Below are positions 34,174 to 45,638 of a stretch of 64,000 nucleotides of DNA, one piece after another (within the stretch, counting starts at the first letter, position 1; each line of letters opens with the position of its first letter). The position numbers were made by a program, and so were the translations under genes. Under the pieces are notes generated by a model. That model made no database searches, was not told the origin of the DNA, and worked only from the letters and a program-made list of their open reading frames with translations. The stretch comes from Shewanella salipaludis. Its GTDB lineage: Bacteria; Pseudomonadota; Gammaproteobacteria; Enterobacterales; Shewanellaceae. The DNA is taken from the NCBI RefSeq assembly GCF_012911865.1, contig NZ_JAAXYH010000007.1, positions 124,001-188,000 on the forward strand, in the 5' to 3' direction.

Positions 34174-34805
34174 ATCGGCTCGCCAGTGCATCGGCGCAGA
34201 ATTTAGCAAAAAAACTCCATGATGCTGGGATCCGGGAGCAGGCCGTGTTGCAGGCCGTCGCCAACACCCCAAGAGAACTTTTTCTCGACAATGCCCTGGC
34301 CCATAAGGCCTATGAGAATACCGCCTTACCCATAGGCCAGGGACAGACCATTTCGCAGCCTTACATAGTGGCGCGCATGACTGAGCTGTTGCTGCAGCAT
34401 CACCCCAGGAAGGTGTTGGAGATAGGCACAGGCTCAGGCTACCAGGCGGCCATCCTGGCGCAACTGGTGCCCGAGTTATGCACCATAGAGAGGATCAAGA
34501 GCCTGCAGATCCAGGCGCGGCAGAGGCTCAAGCGGCTGGACTTGCATAACGTCTCTTTCAAATACGGTGATGGCTGGCAGGGGTGGCCGAACCGCGGTCC
34601 TTTCGATGCCATCATGGTCACGGCGGCGCCTGAGAGTATTCCACAGCCGCTGTTGGAACAGCTGGCCGATGGCGGTGTCTTGGTGATCCCAGTCGGGGAT
34701 GAGATCCAGGAGTTGCTGCGCATCACCAGACGGGGTGACAGATTCGAACATCAGGTGATCGAAGGCGTCAGGTTTGTGCCCCTGGTCAGCGGTGGCCTGG
34801 CTTAA
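34170..34805 (+). CDS. pcm: Protein-L-isoaspartate O-methyltransferase
   Basis: SAM-dependent enzyme that methylates isoaspartyl residues in aged proteins so they can be repaired. The 211-residue protein shows the [17 protein letters not shown] segment near residues 55-71, the SAM motif [15 protein letters not shown] near 80-94, and [11 protein letters not shown] near 170. The ATG at 34170 overlaps the surE stop (ATGA). nlpD follows within about 70 nt. Confidence 0.95.
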   Translation: MNRLASASAQNLAKKLHDAGIREQAVLQAVANTPRELFLDNALAHKAYENTALPIGQGQTISQPYIVARMTELLLQHHPRKVLEIGTGSGYQAAILAQLVPELCTIERIKSLQIQARQRLKRLDLHNVSFKYGDGWQGWPNRGPFDAIMVTAAPESIPQPLLEQLADGGVLVIPVGDEIQELLRITRRGDRFEHQVIEGVRFVPLVSGGLA

Positions 34806-34878
34806 ACTCGCGGTCTATGCTTCAGGGCCGGCCATGGCACGGGTGAATGTGATTGAAATAGATAAGGGAAAAGTAGAT

Positions 34879-35781
34879 TTGAACTTAGGGCAATTGACAA
34901 TTCTGGCCTTGCTCATCACATTCATCCTCAGTGGCTGTAGTTTTCAGGCCAGACGACCGGCACCCGTCGAAAATATTTACCTTAACGGGACCCCTGCCTA
35001 TGACAGGGGCTCGATAAAAACCGGCGTCTATACGGTCAAGAAGGGCGATACCTTGTACTCCATCTCCTGGGGGGCAGGTAAAGATTTTGTTACAATTGCC
35101 AAACTGAATAAGCTGGCAAAACCTTACACCATTTACCCGGGACAGAAGCTCAAATTGCAACCGGGAAAACGCAGCTGGAGCAAGAAGAAGCCGTACGCCA
35201 TGCGGCATGCAGCCAAGACGGACAGCCAAAAAACCGCTAAAACCGTCTCGAACAAGGCGCCAAAACCCGCCGCTAATACTCAAACAACTCAAACCAGTAG
35301 TACAAAAAAAGTACTTGATAACAAGGTCAAGCCTGCGTACTCTGTTACAGGTACTCAACAGGTTATTAACAAGTCTATCCACCCGGCAAGCTCGACACTT
35401 CCGGCCAGGGTAAGCCGATGGCGGTGGCCTGTAAGGGGAAATATTCTGAGTACTTTCTCTGCCAACGAGCAAGGGAATAAAGGTATTAAGATTGCTGGAA
35501 ACAGGGGCACAGTCATCAATGCCGCTGCCGATGGACGCGTAGTGTATGCGGGTAGCGCACTGAGAGGTTATGGTAATCTTGTGATCATCAAGCACAGCGA
35601 CGATTACCTCAGCGCATATGCTCATGCGGATAAGATCTTAGTCAAAGAGAAGCAACAGGTTGTCGCAGGACAAAGGGTTGCAACCATGGGAAGTACAGGG
35701 ACCGACAGGGTAATGTTGCACTTTGAAATCCGTTACCACGGTAAGTCTGTTAACCCATTGAAGTATTTGCCAAAACACTGA
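34879..35781 (+). CDS. nlpD: NlpD-type LysM/LytM lipoprotein, amidase activator
   Basis: Outer-membrane lipoprotein that activates the cell-wall amidase AmiC during septum splitting. From a TTG at 34879 the signal peptide is short with lipobox LSGC and cysteine at residue 20; AAGGGA lies 9 nt before it. An ATG at 34834 with AGGG upstream is an alternative that adds 15 polar residues. A LysM domain starts YTVKKGDTLYSISWG near residue 50; a low-complexity Lys/Thr/Gln linker follows; the last 110 residues are an M23 fold in which zinc ligands are lost (NKGIKIA in place of H-x-x-x-D), as in other NlpD. In E. coli a main rpoS promoter lies inside this gene. Confidence 0.9.
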   Translation: MNLGQLTILALLITFILSGCSFQARRPAPVENIYLNGTPAYDRGSIKTGVYTVKKGDTLYSISWGAGKDFVTIAKLNKLAKPYTIYPGQKLKLQPGKRSWSKKKPYAMRHAAKTDSQKTAKTVSNKAPKPAANTQTTQTSSTKKVLDNKVKPAYSVTGTQQVINKSIHPASSTLPARVSRWRWPVRGNILSTFSANEQGNKGIKIAGNRGTVINAAADGRVVYAGSALRGYGNLVIIKHSDDYLSAYAHADKILVKEKQQVVAGQRVATMGSTGTDRVMLHFEIRYHGKSVNPLKYLPKH

Positions 35782-35864
35782 TTGTTTGGCTGCCGAATTG
35801 GCATGGAGGATAAAAAGAGGTGAAGTTAATTTAAATAGTGAGTTTATGTTTGGGAGATAAAGTT

Positions 35865-36848
35865 ATGAGCCAAAATAACAGCATTGCCGCTGAGCTTATC
35901 GATTTTTCCACAAAACAGCCCGATTCAGCAGCCGACAATAAGGATGGCAGCAATACTCTGGTTCAAGATCTTGAGCTGGAACAACAGGTACAAGATGATC
36001 TGCAAAAGAATCTCGATGCCACGCAACTCTACCTGGGTGAGATAGGTTTTTCGCCCTTGCTAAGCGCGGAAGAGGAAGTCTACTTTTCACGCAAGTCACT
36101 CAAAGGTTGTGCCAAGTCCCGCAACCGCATGATAGAAAGCAATCTCAGATTAGTGGTAAAAATTGCCCGCCGTTATAACAACCGCGGCTTGGCGCTGCTC
36201 GATCTTATCGAGGAAGGCAACCTGGGATTGATCCGTGCGGTAGAGAAATTTGATCCCGAACGCGGCTTTCGTTTCTCGACCTACGCCACCTGGTGGATAA
36301 GACAAACCATAGAAAGAGCCATAATGAATCAGACGCGTACCATACGCTTGCCTATCCATGTGGTGAAAGAACTCAATGTCTATCTGCGTACCGCCAGGGA
36401 ATTGGCCCACAAGCTGGATCATGAGCCTACGGCCGAGGAAATAGCGACCAAGTTGGACATTCCCAGCAGCGACGTCAGCCGCATGCTGAAACTCAATGAA
36501 AAAATCACCTCGGTGGATACCCCATTGGGGGGCGATAACGACAAAGCCCTGTTGGATGTGCTGGCCGATGACGATAATGTGGGCCCGGACTACAAGGTGC
36601 AGAACGAAGATATTTCCAATTCCGTGGTGAAATGGCTCAACGAGCTCAATACCAAGCAAAGGGAAGTGCTGGCACGGCGTTTCGGGCTGCTGGGTTATGA
36701 GCCATCGACGCTGGAAGATGTCGGTGCCGAAATCGGTTTGACCCGCGAGAGAGTGCGGCAGATCCAGGTGGAAGCGCTCAAACGTCTGCGGGATCTGCTG
36801 GCATCCGAAGGCCTCTCTGTCGAAGCCCTGTTCAGAAGCGACTCCTGA
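35865..36848 (+). CDS. rpoS: RNA polymerase sigma factor RpoS
   Basis: Stationary-phase and general-stress sigma factor. The 327-residue protein has region 1.2 with [20 protein letters not shown] near residue 52, region 2 with [30 protein letters not shown] split near 88-117 and [16 protein letters not shown] near 132, region 3, and region 4 with the helix-turn-helix [20 protein letters not shown] near 285-304. The start is ATG 35865, with GGGAG 8 nt before it; the upstream in-frame extension has no ribosome site. A terminator follows at 36928. Confidence 0.96.
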   Translation: MSQNNSIAAELIDFSTKQPDSAADNKDGSNTLVQDLELEQQVQDDLQKNLDATQLYLGEIGFSPLLSAEEEVYFSRKSLKGCAKSRNRMIESNLRLVVKIARRYNNRGLALLDLIEEGNLGLIRAVEKFDPERGFRFSTYATWWIRQTIERAIMNQTRTIRLPIHVVKELNVYLRTARELAHKLDHEPTAEEIATKLDIPSSDVSRMLKLNEKITSVDTPLGGDNDKALLDVLADDDNVGPDYKVQNEDISNSVVKWLNELNTKQREVLARRFGLLGYEPSTLEDVGAEIGLTRERVRQIQVEALKRLRDLLASEGLSVEALFRSDS

Positions 36849-36884
36849 GAGCCTGGCATTGCCGACCGGCTGCTGGCCCCAAAC

Positions 36885-36921
36885 AAAAGCTCAGACAAAA
36901 AGCTCAGACAAAAAGCCCAGC
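36885..36921. repeat. Three-copy 13-nt tandem repeat after rpoS
   Basis: AAAAGCTCAGACA recurs at 36885 and 36898, and a variant with AAAAGCCCAGC starts at 36911, a 13-nt period. It precedes the terminator between rpoS and convergent mutS. Confidence 0.7.
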
Positions 36922-36927
36922 TAAACA

Positions 36928-36954
36928 AACGCCCATCCTGGATGGGCGTTTTTG
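36928..36954 (+). terminator. Rho-independent terminator after rpoS
   Basis: A 10-bp stem AACGCCCATC / GATGGGCGTT (36928-36937 and 36941-36950) with a 3-nt loop, followed by TTTTTG on the + strand. It stops rpoS transcription before the convergent mutS. Confidence 0.9.
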
Positions 36955-36985
36955 TCGCTGCTGCATGCACTCTGCTCTTGCCAGC

Positions 36986-39556
36986 CTAGGCGAGGCGTTT
37001 CAGCTCATAGAGCAGCTCCAGCGCTTGCCTCGGGCTCAGCTCGTCCGGATTGATGGCCTGGAGCCGCAGCAGCGCCTGGGACTCCTGCTGCAATGGCTGC
37101 AGCGACAGGGTCTGCTGTAAGGGGAGGCCGTCCAGATGGTGCTGATCCCGGCTCTCCAGCTGATGCAGCTTGAACTTGGCGGCCTTGATCACCTGTGCCG
37201 GCACCCCGGCCAAAGCGGCGACCTGCAAGCCATAACTCTTGCTGGCGGCGCCTTCCTGCACCGCATGCATGAAGGCTATGGTGTCTTCATGCTCTACCGC
37301 GTCCAGATGGACGTTGTGGACCCCGGCGAGCAATTCCGGCAGCTGAGTCAGCTCGAAATAATGGGTGGCGAACAGCGTCATGGCGGCGACCTTCTGCGCC
37401 AGGTATTCGGCCGCCGACCAGGCCAGCGACAGGCCGTCATAGGTCGAGGTACCGCGGCCAATTTCATCCATCAGCACCAGGCTGTTGGCGCTGGCGTTAT
37501 GGAGTATGTTGGCGGTTTCCGTCATCTCCACCATGAAGGTCGAGCGGCCGGAGGCCAAGTCGTCCGATGCCCCTATGCGGGTAAAGATCCTGTCTACCTG
37601 GCCTATCACGGCTTTTTGTGCCGGCACGAAACAGCCTATGTGCGCCATCAGGGTGATGAGCGCCACCTGGCGCATATAGGTGGATTTACCGCCCATGTTG
37701 GGGCCTGTGACTATCAGCATGCGCCTATCCGAATTGAGTTCGACCGGATTGGCGATGAAAGGCGTCTGACTGACCCGCTCGACCACAGGGTGGCGTCCGG
37801 ACTCAATCTGGATCCCGACCTGATCTCTCAGCTCGGGTCTTTGGTAATCCAGGGTCTCGGCCCGATCGGCAAAGTTACTCAGCACATCCAGTTCGGCCGC
37901 GGCGCGGGCGAAGAGCTGCAACTCATGGAGCCTGGGCAACAGCAGCTCGAACAACTGCTCCCACAGCTGCTTCTCCAGTGCCAATGCCTTGCCCTGGCTC
38001 GACAGCACCTTCTCCTCGTATTCCTTCAGCTCAGGGGTGATGTAGCGCTCGGTATTCTTGAGCGTCTGTCGCCGCTGGTAACTCAGAGGCACCTGGGAGG
38101 ATTGCAGGCGGCTGACTTCTATGTAATAGCCATGGACTCTGTTGTAGCCCACCTTGAGGGTGGCGATTCCGGTTCTGGCCTTCTCACGCTGCTCCAACTG
38201 CACCAGGTAGTCGCTGGCGCCTTCACTCAGGCCACGCCATTCATCCAGCTCGGCATGGTAACCCGGGCGGATCACCCCGCCGTCACGGATGAGCATGGGC
38301 GGGTTATCCACTATGGCGCGCGCCAGCAGGGCATGCTCCTCGGGAAATTCGCCCAATTGGCTGGCGAGTCTGTGGATATGACTGGAGTGGCAAGAGCCCA
38401 GCAGTTGCTGGATCGCCGGCAGTAAAGCCAGTGCCTGGCGCAGGCGGGCGAAGTCCCGCGGCCTGGCGGAGCGCAGTGCCAGCCTGGCCATGATGCGCTC
38501 GACATCCCCCAGCGCCTTGAGTTGTTGATGCAGCTCGGCGTATTCCCCCGAGTCGAGTAATTCCTGCACTATCTCCTGACGGGCGGTTATGGCTTGGTGA
38601 TCCCGCAATGGTTGATGGATCCAGCGCTGCAACATGCGGCTGCCCATGGGGGTGGCGGTATTGTCCAGCACTGAGGCCAGGGTATTGTCGCGGCCACCGC
38701 CGAGGTTGCTGGTCAGTTCCAGATTGCGCCGGGTCGCGGCATCCAGCACTATGGTATCGCTCTGGTTGAATCTGACTATCGAGTTGATGTGCGGCAGGGC
38801 CGTGCGCTGGGTGTCCTTGACGTATTGCATCAGGCTGCCGGCGGCCTGCAAGGATGTGCGGGCATCGGCGATACCGAAGCCATGCAGATCTTTGGTGCCA
38901 AATTGCTCCAGCAGCAGGCGCACACTGGTGTCGTAATCGAATTCCCATTCGGGACGACGGCGCTTGCCCTTGAAGCGCTCGATAAGGCCCATCTGGCTAA
39001 AATCTTCACTGTAGAGGATCTCGACCGGGTGGGTGCGTTGCAGCTCGGCCTCCAATGCCTCACAGGTATCCAACTCGGCGATGATGAAGCGACCGGAAGA
39101 CACGTCCAGGGTGGCATAACCGAATCCCTGCTTGCCCTGATACACGGCCGCCAACAGATTGTCCTGCCGCTCCTGCAGCAGGGCTTCATCTGTCAGCGTG
39201 CCCGGGGTGACTATCCGTACTACCTTACGTTCCACGGGGCCCTTGGAGGTGGCGGGATCCCCTATCTGCTCACAGATGGCGACGGACTGGCCAATCTGCA
39301 CCAGTTTCGCCAGGTAACCTTCGACCGCATGGTAGGGGATCCCTGCCATGGGAATGGGATCGCCGCCGCTCTTGCCCCTCGCCGTCAAGGAGATCCCCAG
39401 CATTTCGGAGGCGCGTTTGGCGTCGTCGTAAAAGAGTTCGTAGAAGTCGCCCATGCGATAGAAGAGCAGCATGTCTGGATGCTCGGCCTTCATCGACAAA
39501 TACTGGCGCATCATGGGGGTATGTTTTTCTAGCTGATCGCTGGCTATGAGATTCAT
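36986..39556 (-). CDS. mutS: DNA mismatch repair protein MutS
   Basis: Recognises mismatches and, with MutL, starts methyl-directed repair. The 856-residue protein has the mismatch-binding motif [11 protein letters not shown] near residues 32-42 with the stacking phenylalanine and nearby glutamate, a connector and clamp, and the ATPase domain with Walker [10 protein letters not shown] near 615, STFMVEM near 660 and Walker [15 protein letters not shown] near 690. The [17 protein letters not shown] start matches enteric MutS. It converges on rpoS and diverges from recA across about 330 bp. Confidence 0.96.
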   Translation of the reverse strand: MNLIASDQLEKHTPMMRQYLSMKAEHPDMLLFYRMGDFYELFYDDAKRASEMLGISLTARGKSGGDPIPMAGIPYHAVEGYLAKLVQIGQSVAICEQIGDPATSKGPVERKVVRIVTPGTLTDEALLQERQDNLLAAVYQGKQGFGYATLDVSSGRFIIAELDTCEALEAELQRTHPVEILYSEDFSQMGLIERFKGKRRRPEWEFDYDTSVRLLLEQFGTKDLHGFGIADARTSLQAAGSLMQYVKDTQRTALPHINSIVRFNQSDTIVLDAATRRNLELTSNLGGGRDNTLASVLDNTATPMGSRMLQRWIHQPLRDHQAITARQEIVQELLDSGEYAELHQQLKALGDVERIMARLALRSARPRDFARLRQALALLPAIQQLLGSCHSSHIHRLASQLGEFPEEHALLARAIVDNPPMLIRDGGVIRPGYHAELDEWRGLSEGASDYLVQLEQREKARTGIATLKVGYNRVHGYYIEVSRLQSSQVPLSYQRRQTLKNTERYITPELKEYEEKVLSSQGKALALEKQLWEQLFELLLPRLHELQLFARAAAELDVLSNFADRAETLDYQRPELRDQVGIQIESGRHPVVERVSQTPFIANPVELNSDRRMLIVTGPNMGGKSTYMRQVALITLMAHIGCFVPAQKAVIGQVDRIFTRIGASDDLASGRSTFMVEMTETANILHNASANSLVLMDEIGRGTSTYDGLSLAWSAAEYLAQKVAAMTLFATHYFELTQLPELLAGVHNVHLDAVEHEDTIAFMHAVQEGAASKSYGLQVAALAGVPAQVIKAAKFKLHQLESRDQHHLDGLPLQQTLSLQPLQQESQALLRLQAINPDELSPRQALELLYELKRLA

Positions 39557-39771
39557 TAACGGCTTTTATCCCTTGTCCTTTTACCGCAGGTTTTGGCTGA
39601 CCCATGGCGGCTTTCAATTCTGCGGCCAATATTAACAATATTTTTGAATGAGTAGCGGTTTTATCTGTGGGCCAGGGCGTAAAAGATGCGTTATTTTGGT
39701 CTTTTCCCGAGCCGGCAGCGCACAAATATCTGGGTGGCAAGGAGTTAAAATAAATTTTACCCAGCACTTGA

Positions 39772-39791
39772 TACTGTATGATTGTACAGTA
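39772..39791. promoter_or_regulatory. LexA box upstream of recA
   Basis: TACTGTATGATTGTACAGTA contains an exact CTGT-N8-ACAG core at 39774-39789 and the outer TA/TA pairs, close to the 20-bp SOS consensus. It lies about 95 nt before the recA start, as expected for an SOS operator overlapping the recA promoter. Confidence 0.92.
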
Positions 39792-39886
39792 TACTAGTGA
39801 GCATATTGAGACAGGCAGTGTTAACTTTTTTGTCTCGCACCATACTTTTTTACACGCATGAACGCGTGGTCGGAGAGGGAACAGGA

Positions 39887-40951
39887 ATGAAGGTAGATCC
39901 AAATAAAGAGAAAGCACTTGCCGCCGTGTTGGGCCAGATCGAGAAACAGTTCGGTAAAGGTTCCATCATGAAACTGGGTGAGGATCGCTCCATGGACGTG
40001 GAAACCATCTCTACCGGTTCTCTGTCATTGGATGTTGCCCTCGGCGCCGGCGGTTTGCCTATGGGGCGTATCGTCGAGATCTATGGCCCAGAGTCATCGG
40101 GTAAAACCACTCTGACACTGGAAGTGATCGCCGCCGCTCAGCGCGAAGGCAAGACCTGCGCCTTCATAGATGCCGAGCATGCACTGGATCCTATCTATGC
40201 CCAGAAGCTGGGTGTAGACATAGATAACCTCCTGTGTTCTCAACCAGATACGGGTGAACAGGCGCTGGAGATCTGTGATGCCCTGACCCGCAGCGGTGCC
40301 GTGGACGTGATCATCGTCGACTCGGTCGCCGCCCTGACGCCTAAAGCCGAGATCGAAGGTGAAATAGGTGATTCACACATGGGCTTGGCGGCCCGTATGA
40401 TGAGTCAGGCGATGCGTAAGCTGGCGGGCAACCTGAAGCAGTCCAACACTTTGCTGATCTTCATCAACCAGATACGTATGAAGATAGGGGTGATGTTCGG
40501 TAACCCTGAAACCACCACGGGCGGTAATGCGCTCAAGTTCTATGCTTCCGTTCGTCTGGATATCCGCCGTACCGGCGCCATCAAGGAAGGCGACGAAGTG
40601 GTAGGCAACGAGACCCGCGTCAAGGTGGTGAAGAACAAGATTGCCGCGCCCTTCAAGCAGGCAGAATTCCAAATCCTCTATGGCCAGGGCATCAACCGCA
40701 CAGGTGAGTTGGTCGACCTGGGTGTGGCCCACAAGCTGGTGGAAAAAGCCGGTGCCTGGTACAGCTACAAGGGCGACAAGATAGGTCAGGGCCGTGCCAA
40801 CGCCGGCAAATATCTGATTGAAAACCCTGCGATTGCCGCCGAGATCGACGGCGCCTTGCGTGCCTTGCTGCTGAGCAAGGGCGGTGCGCCTGTGGCTAAG
40901 CCGGCGGCCGGCGATGAGAACGTAGATCTGGAAACAGGCGAAGTATTCTGA
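39887..40951 (+). CDS. recA: Recombinase RecA
   Basis: Forms filaments on single-stranded DNA, drives homologous recombination and triggers LexA self-cleavage. The 354-residue protein begins [21 protein letters not shown]; Walker [11 protein letters not shown] lies near residues 66-75, the catalytic [16 protein letters not shown] near 143, and the L2-loop sequence [21 protein letters not shown] near 202. The ATG at 39887 has AGGGAACAGGA before it; an open extension upstream runs over the LexA operator and is not coding. The stop overlaps the presumed recX start. Confidence 0.97.
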   Translation: MKVDPNKEKALAAVLGQIEKQFGKGSIMKLGEDRSMDVETISTGSLSLDVALGAGGLPMGRIVEIYGPESSGKTTLTLEVIAAAQREGKTCAFIDAEHALDPIYAQKLGVDIDNLLCSQPDTGEQALEICDALTRSGAVDVIIVDSVAALTPKAEIEGEIGDSHMGLAARMMSQAMRKLAGNLKQSNTLLIFINQIRMKIGVMFGNPETTTGGNALKFYASVRLDIRRTGAIKEGDEVVGNETRVKVVKNKIAAPFKQAEFQILYGQGINRTGELVDLGVAHKLVEKAGAWYSYKGDKIGQGRANAGKYLIENPAIAAEIDGALRALLLSKGGAPVAKPAAGDENVDLETGEVF

Positions 40952-41406
40952 GTCAGTCGGCCCGACAAGTTGCGGTAGCGCTGCTGGCGCGCCGCGATTA
41001 TTCCAGGCATGAAATCAAGGCCAAGTTGCTGCTCAAAGGCTTCGAGACCGTCGAGATAGAGCCAGTGCTCGACGGCTGCGAAGCCAGCGGTTTTCTCGAT
41101 GACAACCGCTATGCCGATCTGTTGCTGCGCAGCCATATCACCAAGGGCCATGGCCTGGGACGCATCAAACAGGCGATGGCACAGAAGGGCCTTTGTGCCG
41201 GGACTATTGCCGCCGCTGTGGACAGATCCACTTGTGACTGGTTCGAACTCGCCAGGAGCAAGGCCGTCAAGAAATACACAGATCCCCGCACCCAGGACAT
41301 GAAAGAGAAAGCCAGACGCATCCGCTTCCTCATGGGGCAAGGCTTCAGCTACGATCAGATAGCCTATGCCTTGGATTACGATCCCTACGATGAATCGTCA
41401 TTCTGA
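40948..41406 (+). CDS. recX: Regulatory protein RecX, probable CTG start
   Basis: RecX binds inside the RecA filament and limits its recombinase activity. Conserved sequence begins right at the recA stop ([18 protein letters not shown]), but no ATG, GTG or TTG lies there in frame. CTG at 40948 overlaps the recA TGA, has AGGCG 7 nt upstream and gives 152 residues, the normal family length; an ATT is 3 nt earlier. The first usual start, TTG at 41026, would cut off the first 26 residues, including the [13 protein letters not shown] helix. The rest shows [16 protein letters not shown] near 52 and [13 protein letters not shown] near the end. A sequencing or assembly error is possible. Confidence 0.85.
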   Translation: MSQSARQVAVALLARRDYSRHEIKAKLLLKGFETVEIEPVLDGCEASGFLDDNRYADLLLRSHITKGHGLGRIKQAMAQKGLCAGTIAAAVDRSTCDWFELARSKAVKKYTDPRTQDMKEKARRIRFLMGQGFSYDQIAYALDYDPYDESSF

Positions 41407-41589
41407 GCCTCACATCTGCTGCAACCCTTAACCTCGGCTTTCAAAATCCCACTCCCGGCCCGCTATCTGCCAAACAGCACTGGTCGTACTCCTTCAGTCT
41501 GCTTATAATGCTGGGAAAAATAGGCATTCTGGCTGCATCGCCAACCCGGATGTTGTTTAATTCAGACTTACCCAATTCAGGATGATTTC

Positions 41590-44214
41590 ATGTATCAAAC
41601 CACCGCAGAGCTTAGAAGCGCTTTCCTGGAGTTTTTCAGCAAGAATGGTCACCAGATAGTGGACAGCAGTTCCCTGGTGCCAGGCAATGATCCTACCTTG
41701 CTCTTCAATAACGCCGGAATGAACCAGTTTAAAGATGTCTTCCTGGGGATGGATAAGCGCAGCTATACCCGAGCCACGAGCTCACAACGCTGCGTGCGCG
41801 CCGGTGGTAAGCATAACGATTTGGATAACGTGGGCTACACGGCCAGGCATCACACCTTTTTCGAGATGCTGGGTAACTTCAGCTTCGGCGATTACTTCAA
41901 GGAAGAGGCGATTCGTTACGCCTGGACCTTCCTGACCGAGACCCTGCAACTGCCCAAAGAGCGTCTGTGCGTGACTGTGTACGAGACGGACGATGAAGCC
42001 TTCGACATCTGGGCTCAGAAGATAGGCGTGCCCAAAGAAAACATCATCCGCATAGGCGACAACAAGGGTGCGGCCTATGCGTCGGATAACTTCTGGCAGA
42101 TGGGTGACACAGGCCCATGTGGTCCCTGCACCGAAATTTTCTATGATCATGGCGAGCATATCTGGGGCGGCCGTCCCGGCACCCCAGAGGAAGATGGCGA
42201 TCGTTTCATCGAGATCTGGAACATAGTCTTCATGCAATATAACCGTCACTCAGACGGGACCATGGAACCCTTGCCTAAGCCTTCGGTCGATACCGGCATG
42301 GGCATAGAGCGTATCGCCGCCATCATGCAGGGGGTGCACTCCAACTATGAGATAGATATTTTCAAGGCGCTGATCGCCAAGGCGGCCGAGATCATAGGCG
42401 TCACCGACTTAGAGAATAAATCGCTGCGGGTGATCGCAGATCATATCCGCTCCTGCGCCTTCTTGGTGGCCGATGGGGTGATGCCATCGAACGAAGGCCG
42501 TGGCTATGTGCTGCGTCGCATCATTCGCCGCGCGGTGCGCCATGGCAACAAGCTGGGCGCCACCGAAACCTTCTTCTACAAGCTGGTGCCTACCCTGATT
42601 GCCGTCATGGGCGATGCGGCCAAGGGCCTGGCCGAGACGCAAGCCATAGTCGAGAAGGCCCTCAAGGCCGAAGAAGAGCAGTTTGCCCGCACTCTGGAGC
42701 GCGGCCTGGGGATACTGGATAACGCCCTGAACGAACTCGAGGGTGACACTTTGGACGGCGAAACCGTCTTCAAGCTGTATGACACCTATGGCTTCCCCGT
42801 GGATTTGACCGCCGACGTCTGTCGTGAGCGCAACATCACAGTGGATGAGTTAGGTTTCGATGTCGCCATGGCCGAGCAGCGCAGCCGGGCCCAGGCGGCA
42901 GGCAACTTCGGCACAGATTATAATGCCGGCCTCAAGATAGATGCACAGACAGAGTTCTGCGGTTATACCCAGTTAGCCGCCGAGGGCAAGGTGACCGGAC
43001 TCTATGTCGACGGCGTGGCCGTCGACGCCATCGCCGCGGGTGACAACGCCGTGGTGGTGCTGGATTCGACGCCTTTCTATGCCGAGTCGGGTGGTCAGGT
43101 GGGTGATAAGGGCCAGTTGCTGGCCAGCGGTATCGTCTTCGATGTGACAGATACCCAGAAATACGGTCAGGCAACGGGTCATCAGGGTGTCCTGACCTCG
43201 GGCAGCCTGTCACTCGGACAAGTGCTGGAGGCGAGGGTGGAGCAGACACTGCGTCAACGCACCCAGCTCAATCACTCTGTGACTCACTTACTGCACGCGG
43301 CGCTGCGGCAGATATTGGGCACCCATGTGACCCAGAAAGGCTCCTTGGTCGACCCTGAACGCCTGAGATTCGACTTCTCGCACTTCGAAGCGGTCAAGCC
43401 AGAGGAGCTGCAGCGGGTCGAAGATCTGGTCAATGCCCAGATACGTCTCAATCATGAGCTGAAAACGGCTGTGATGGACATAGATCAAGCCAAAGAGAAG
43501 GGCGCCATGGCGCTGTTCGGTGAGAAATATGACGCCCAGGTGCGGGTCGTCACCATGGGTGACTTCTCGGTCGAGCTCTGCGGTGGTACCCATGTGGGCC
43601 GCAGTGGTGACATAGGTCTGTTCAAGATCACCTCGGAAAGCGGTATCGCCGCCGGTGTGCGCCGCATCGAGGCGGTGACAGGTGCCGCCGCCATGGCGTT
43701 TGTCGCCGCTCAGCAGGCCGAGCTTGCCGAAGCCGCATCTCTGCTCAAGGGCGATGCCGGCTCTGTCGTGGTTAAGCTCAAGGCGCAGCTGGACAAGATG
43801 AAGTCGCTGGAGAAAGAGCTGTCACAGCTCAAGGACAAGCTCGCCGCCGCTGCCAGTGCCGATCTGGCCACAGATGCCGTCGCCATCAATGGCGTAAAAG
43901 TGCTGATCAAGAAACTCGAAGGGGTCGATCCTGGTTCGCTGCGCGGACTGCAGGATGAACTCAAGCAGAAGCTCAAGTCCGCCGTCATAGTGCTGGGCAC
44001 GGCCAAAGACGGCAAGGTCAACCTGATCGCCGGCGTCAGTAACGATCTGACCGCCAAGATCAAGGCCGGCGAGTTGGTGGCCATGGTCGCCAGTCAGGTG
44101 GGCGGAAAGGGCGGTGGTCGCCCCGACATGGCCCAGGCCGGTGGCACTCAACCAGAGCACTTGGACTCGGCATTGGCGCTAGCCTTGCCTTGGGTAACGG
44201 AGCGTCTGGCTTAA
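41590..44214 (+). CDS. alaS: Alanine-tRNA ligase
   Basis: Charges tRNA-Ala and edits mis-acylated serine and glycine. The 874-residue protein has the class II catalytic core with [14 protein letters not shown] near residues 40-53 and [16 protein letters not shown] near 70-85, the editing domain zinc ligands [11 protein letters not shown] near 560 and [13 protein letters not shown] near 664, and a C-terminal coiled-coil and DHHA1-type domain ending with [12 protein letters not shown]. The start [16 protein letters not shown] is typical. It follows recX by 183 nt and precedes lysC, a conserved order. Confidence 0.97.
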   Translation: MYQTTAELRSAFLEFFSKNGHQIVDSSSLVPGNDPTLLFNNAGMNQFKDVFLGMDKRSYTRATSSQRCVRAGGKHNDLDNVGYTARHHTFFEMLGNFSFGDYFKEEAIRYAWTFLTETLQLPKERLCVTVYETDDEAFDIWAQKIGVPKENIIRIGDNKGAAYASDNFWQMGDTGPCGPCTEIFYDHGEHIWGGRPGTPEEDGDRFIEIWNIVFMQYNRHSDGTMEPLPKPSVDTGMGIERIAAIMQGVHSNYEIDIFKALIAKAAEIIGVTDLENKSLRVIADHIRSCAFLVADGVMPSNEGRGYVLRRIIRRAVRHGNKLGATETFFYKLVPTLIAVMGDAAKGLAETQAIVEKALKAEEEQFARTLERGLGILDNALNELEGDTLDGETVFKLYDTYGFPVDLTADVCRERNITVDELGFDVAMAEQRSRAQAAGNFGTDYNAGLKIDAQTEFCGYTQLAAEGKVTGLYVDGVAVDAIAAGDNAVVVLDSTPFYAESGGQVGDKGQLLASGIVFDVTDTQKYGQATGHQGVLTSGSLSLGQVLEARVEQTLRQRTQLNHSVTHLLHAALRQILGTHVTQKGSLVDPERLRFDFSHFEAVKPEELQRVEDLVNAQIRLNHELKTAVMDIDQAKEKGAMALFGEKYDAQVRVVTMGDFSVELCGGTHVGRSGDIGLFKITSESGIAAGVRRIEAVTGAAAMAFVAAQQAELAEAASLLKGDAGSVVVKLKAQLDKMKSLEKELSQLKDKLAAAASADLATDAVAINGVKVLIKKLEGVDPGSLRGLQDELKQKLKSAVIVLGTAKDGKVNLIAGVSNDLTAKIKAGELVAMVASQVGGKGGGRPDMAQAGGTQPEHLDSALALALPWVTERLA

Positions 44215-44251
44215 GGCTCGGTTCTGTTAAAGACAAAGTTAAGAGGTCAAA

Positions 44252-45520
44252 GTGCCCGAAAAACGAAAGCTTAGTAGTAGCAAGCTTTTTGTGAAGAAGT
44301 TCGGTGGCACCTCGGTAGGCTCGATTGAGCGTATCGAGGCGGTCGCCGAGCAGATAGCAAAATCCGCTCACGCAGGTGAGCGTCAGATCTTGGTACTCTC
44401 GGCGATGGCCGGTGAGACTAACAGGTTATTTTCCCTGGCGTCGAATATCGCCTCCAGCGCAGATGCACTCGGCGAGGGCTGCGAGTATGCGCTGCTGCGT
44501 GAGAGAGACATGCTGGTCTCGACCGGTGAACAGATCAGCATAGCCCTGATGGCGATGGCGCTGCAGCGGCGGGGCCTAAGGGCCAGATCTCTGCTCGGCA
44601 GTCAGGTACAGATACATACCGACAGTCAGTTCGGTGGCGCCAGTATTCAAAGGGTGGACACTCAGTTGCTCGAGGCCTTGTTGGCCGAGGGGGTTATTCC
44701 TGTGGTGGCCGGGTTTCAGGGCCGGGATAGCAATGGCGAAGTGACGACCTTGGGCCGTGGCGGCTCAGATACCACGGCGGTCGCATTGGCAGCGGCCATG
44801 GGGGCCAATGAGTGCCAGATCTACACAGATGTCGCCGGGGTGTTCACCACAGATCCTCACTTGACGCCGAGTGCCAGAAAACTCGACGGCATGAGTTTTG
44901 AGGTGATGTTCGACATGGCGAGGTTGGGGGCCAAGGTGTTGCATCCGGATTCGGTCGCCTATGCCAAACGTTACCTAGTGCCTTTGAGGGTGCTGTCGAG
45001 CTTCGAACCCGGTCCGGGTACCCTGGTGCAGCATGCCGAAGCCGCGGATGCCGTGGGCTCGGTACAGGGGATTGCCGTCTGCAGGGCGCGTGTCTGGCTC
45101 AGTATCGAATGCCCGCCGGCCAACGAGGCCTTACTCAGGGATTGTCTCGAGGGGCTGGGCGCCGAGGCCGAGCTATGGTGCCAAGATGCCCAGGACCAGT
45201 CCGGGCTCCAGCTGTTCCAGGTTTCGCTGGCGGCGGATTTTCTGGTCACGGCCCTGAAGCAGCTCGACCGCCAGAGTCAGTGTCTGGGCTTGGGTAAGGT
45301 GGAGTACCATAAGCAGCTGGTTAAAGTGTCGTTGGTGGGCAGCCGCTTACCCCCCGACACTGGACTGATCAGTCAGGTTAACAATATTTTGGGAAGCCAA
45401 GGGATCCATGTTAGGTTACTCTCAAGGTCTCAGCGAATAGTGTCCATCCTTATCGATGAAGCAGAGCTGCATAACGGGGTCAGGTTGTTGCATCAGACCC
45501 TTGGGCTCGACAGGGTGTAA
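44252..45520 (+). CDS. lysC: Aspartate kinase (monofunctional)
   Basis: Phosphorylates aspartate at the head of the lysine, threonine and methionine pathways. The 422-residue protein has KKFGGTSVGS near residues 15-24, SALSA-type core elements, GRGGSDTTAVALA near 168 and two ACT domains in the last 160 residues for amino-acid feedback. The start is GTG at 44252, giving a 14-residue N-terminal extension before the kinase motif; a GTG at 44291 is a shorter alternative. No homoserine dehydrogenase domain is present. It sits between alaS and csrA, as in other gammaproteobacteria. Confidence 0.93.
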   Translation: MPEKRKLSSSKLFVKKFGGTSVGSIERIEAVAEQIAKSAHAGERQILVLSAMAGETNRLFSLASNIASSADALGEGCEYALLRERDMLVSTGEQISIALMAMALQRRGLRARSLLGSQVQIHTDSQFGGASIQRVDTQLLEALLAEGVIPVVAGFQGRDSNGEVTTLGRGGSDTTAVALAAAMGANECQIYTDVAGVFTTDPHLTPSARKLDGMSFEVMFDMARLGAKVLHPDSVAYAKRYLVPLRVLSSFEPGPGTLVQHAEAADAVGSVQGIAVCRARVWLSIECPPANEALLRDCLEGLGAEAELWCQDAQDQSGLQLFQVSLAADFLVTALKQLDRQSQCLGLGKVEYHKQLVKVSLVGSRLPPDTGLISQVNNILGSQGIHVRLLSRSQRIVSILIDEAELHNGVRLLHQTLGLDRV

Positions 45521-45638
45521 TTAAATAACCGTTTTAGTATTGAATACTATTAATTTGTACTAAGCTGACCTTATAATAAGCTCATATAACGGATGCGTGC
45601 CGTATGTAAGCTGAAATGGAAACTAAAGGAGCAATCGA

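Noticed and set aside
45555-45577. csrA promoter with TTGTAC and TATAAT
   Set aside because: The -10 is good but the spacing to that -35 is only 11 bp, so I did not list it as a promoter.
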